Origin: UQRS01 sp050946935
Lineage (GTDB): Bacteria; Bacillota; Clostridia; Oscillospirales; Acutalibacteraceae
Reading direction: 5' to 3'
Assembly: GCA_050946935.1 (NCBI GenBank)
Contig: JBMNVR010000002.1
Coordinates: forward strand, 1 to 64,000
Length of the DNA: 64,000 nt
Each line of letters starts with the position of its first letter. The first letter of the stretch is position 1. A program made the position numbers and the translations under genes. The notes beneath the pieces are model-generated. The model did no database searches. It was not told the origin of the DNA and was given only the letters and a program-made list of their open reading frames with translations. This document shows positions 63,840 to 64,000 of this stretch, one piece after another.

Positions 63840-64000
63840 ATGAAGCTGGAGGAACAAAAGAAATTGATGGAGAAGCACGCCTACGCGGCCGATCTCAATT
63901 TGCTGTATGGGGAGCACAATCTGGCCTCCAAACGATACGCGGCTGCCTGCGACGCGTTCGCCAAGCTGTTCGGCAAGGACAGGGAGGTGCGTTTTTTCAG
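63840..64000 (+). CDS. probable galactokinase, N-terminal part (cut by window end)
   Basis: The first 53 codons of a gene that continues beyond the window. The start follows GGAGG by seven bases. The predicted protein ends, so far, with a segment FAKLFGKDREVRFF, which fits the region just before the galactokinase signature (usually APGRTEIGGNHTDH) in GHMP kinases. The nearby beta-galactosidase supports this. The deciding motif itself lies outside the window. Confidence 0.55.
   Translation, partial: MKLEEQKKLMEKHAYAADLNLLYGEHNLASKRYAAACDAFAKLFGKDREVRFF

Overview
The window reads as chromosome of an anaerobic, endospore-forming Firmicute of class Clostridia, most likely an Oscillospirales/Ruminococcaceae-type gut or rumen bacterium. 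This is inferred from: a GC-rich (judged by eye) Gram-positive gene set with strong GGAGG-type ribosome binding sites; TTGACA-17-TATAAT promoters; a tyrosine T-box leader; L27 with the cleaved Firmicute N-terminal extension next to its protease Prp; the spoIIAA-spoIIAB-sigF operon and yunB; a CHAP protein with a cellulosomal dockerin; GTP-type PEP carboxykinase and acetate kinase. No species can be named from the sequence alone.

Layout. 1-2.9 kb: a structured RNA end, the T-box-controlled tyrS, then rplU-prp-rpmA. 3-9.1 kb: a GH76 lipoprotein placed between rpmA and obgE, then lon-engB. 9.2-18.3 kb: lysA, mgtE (reverse, with an attenuator-like leader), polA, a polysaccharide deacetylase, a YwlE-like phosphatase, rimI and tsaD. 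18.3-22.5 kb: pckG behind a Rex-like operator, the CHAP-dockerin protein and a patatin-like lipase. 22.5-26.1 kb (reverse): cimA-leuC-leuD, giving the citramalate route to 2-oxobutyrate for isoleucine. 26.2-28.9 kb: a decayed WG-repeat-like pseudogene, DUF4363 and DUF421 genes, and yunB. 29-31.3 kb: ligA and a run of four hairpins. 31.3-32.4 kb: an AT-rich islet with two duplicated mini-XRE regulators and a SLOG-like gene. 32.4-34.8 kb (reverse): dnaD-dnaC. 34.8-41.1 kb: purE-purM-purN-[three 140-bp structured repeats]-purO-AICARFT-purD. 41.2-46.5 kb: GT4 glycosyltransferase, PlsC acyltransferase, and an AlgI-type MBOAT with its DHHW partner (envelope glycan/lipid modification). 46.9-52.5 kb: valS-folC and spoIIAA-spoIIAB-sigF. 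52.6-54.6 kb: a repeat-rich AT-rich zone with a hairpin array, a low-GC P-loop kinase-like gene between direct repeats, tRNA-Leu(CAA), and a diverged copy of the 140-bp repeat. 54.6-64 kb: alr, GH2 beta-galactosidase, DUF4380 protein and tmcAL (reverse), ackA, an aldo/keto reductase, and the start of a gene that looks like galactokinase.

How it works together: most genes are housekeeping (translation, replication, purine and branched-chain amino acid synthesis, sporulation entry). The accessory parts concern glycans (GH76, GH2, dockerin protein, O-acetylation) and small AT-rich insertions. The most unusual material is non-coding: the tandem 140-bp structured repeat with diverged relatives elsewhere, the hairpin array after sigF, the nested palindrome after lysA, and the duplicated operator regions around the XRE/SLOG islet.

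Start codons were chosen from ribosome binding sites. All family assignments are from recognised motifs, without database searches.
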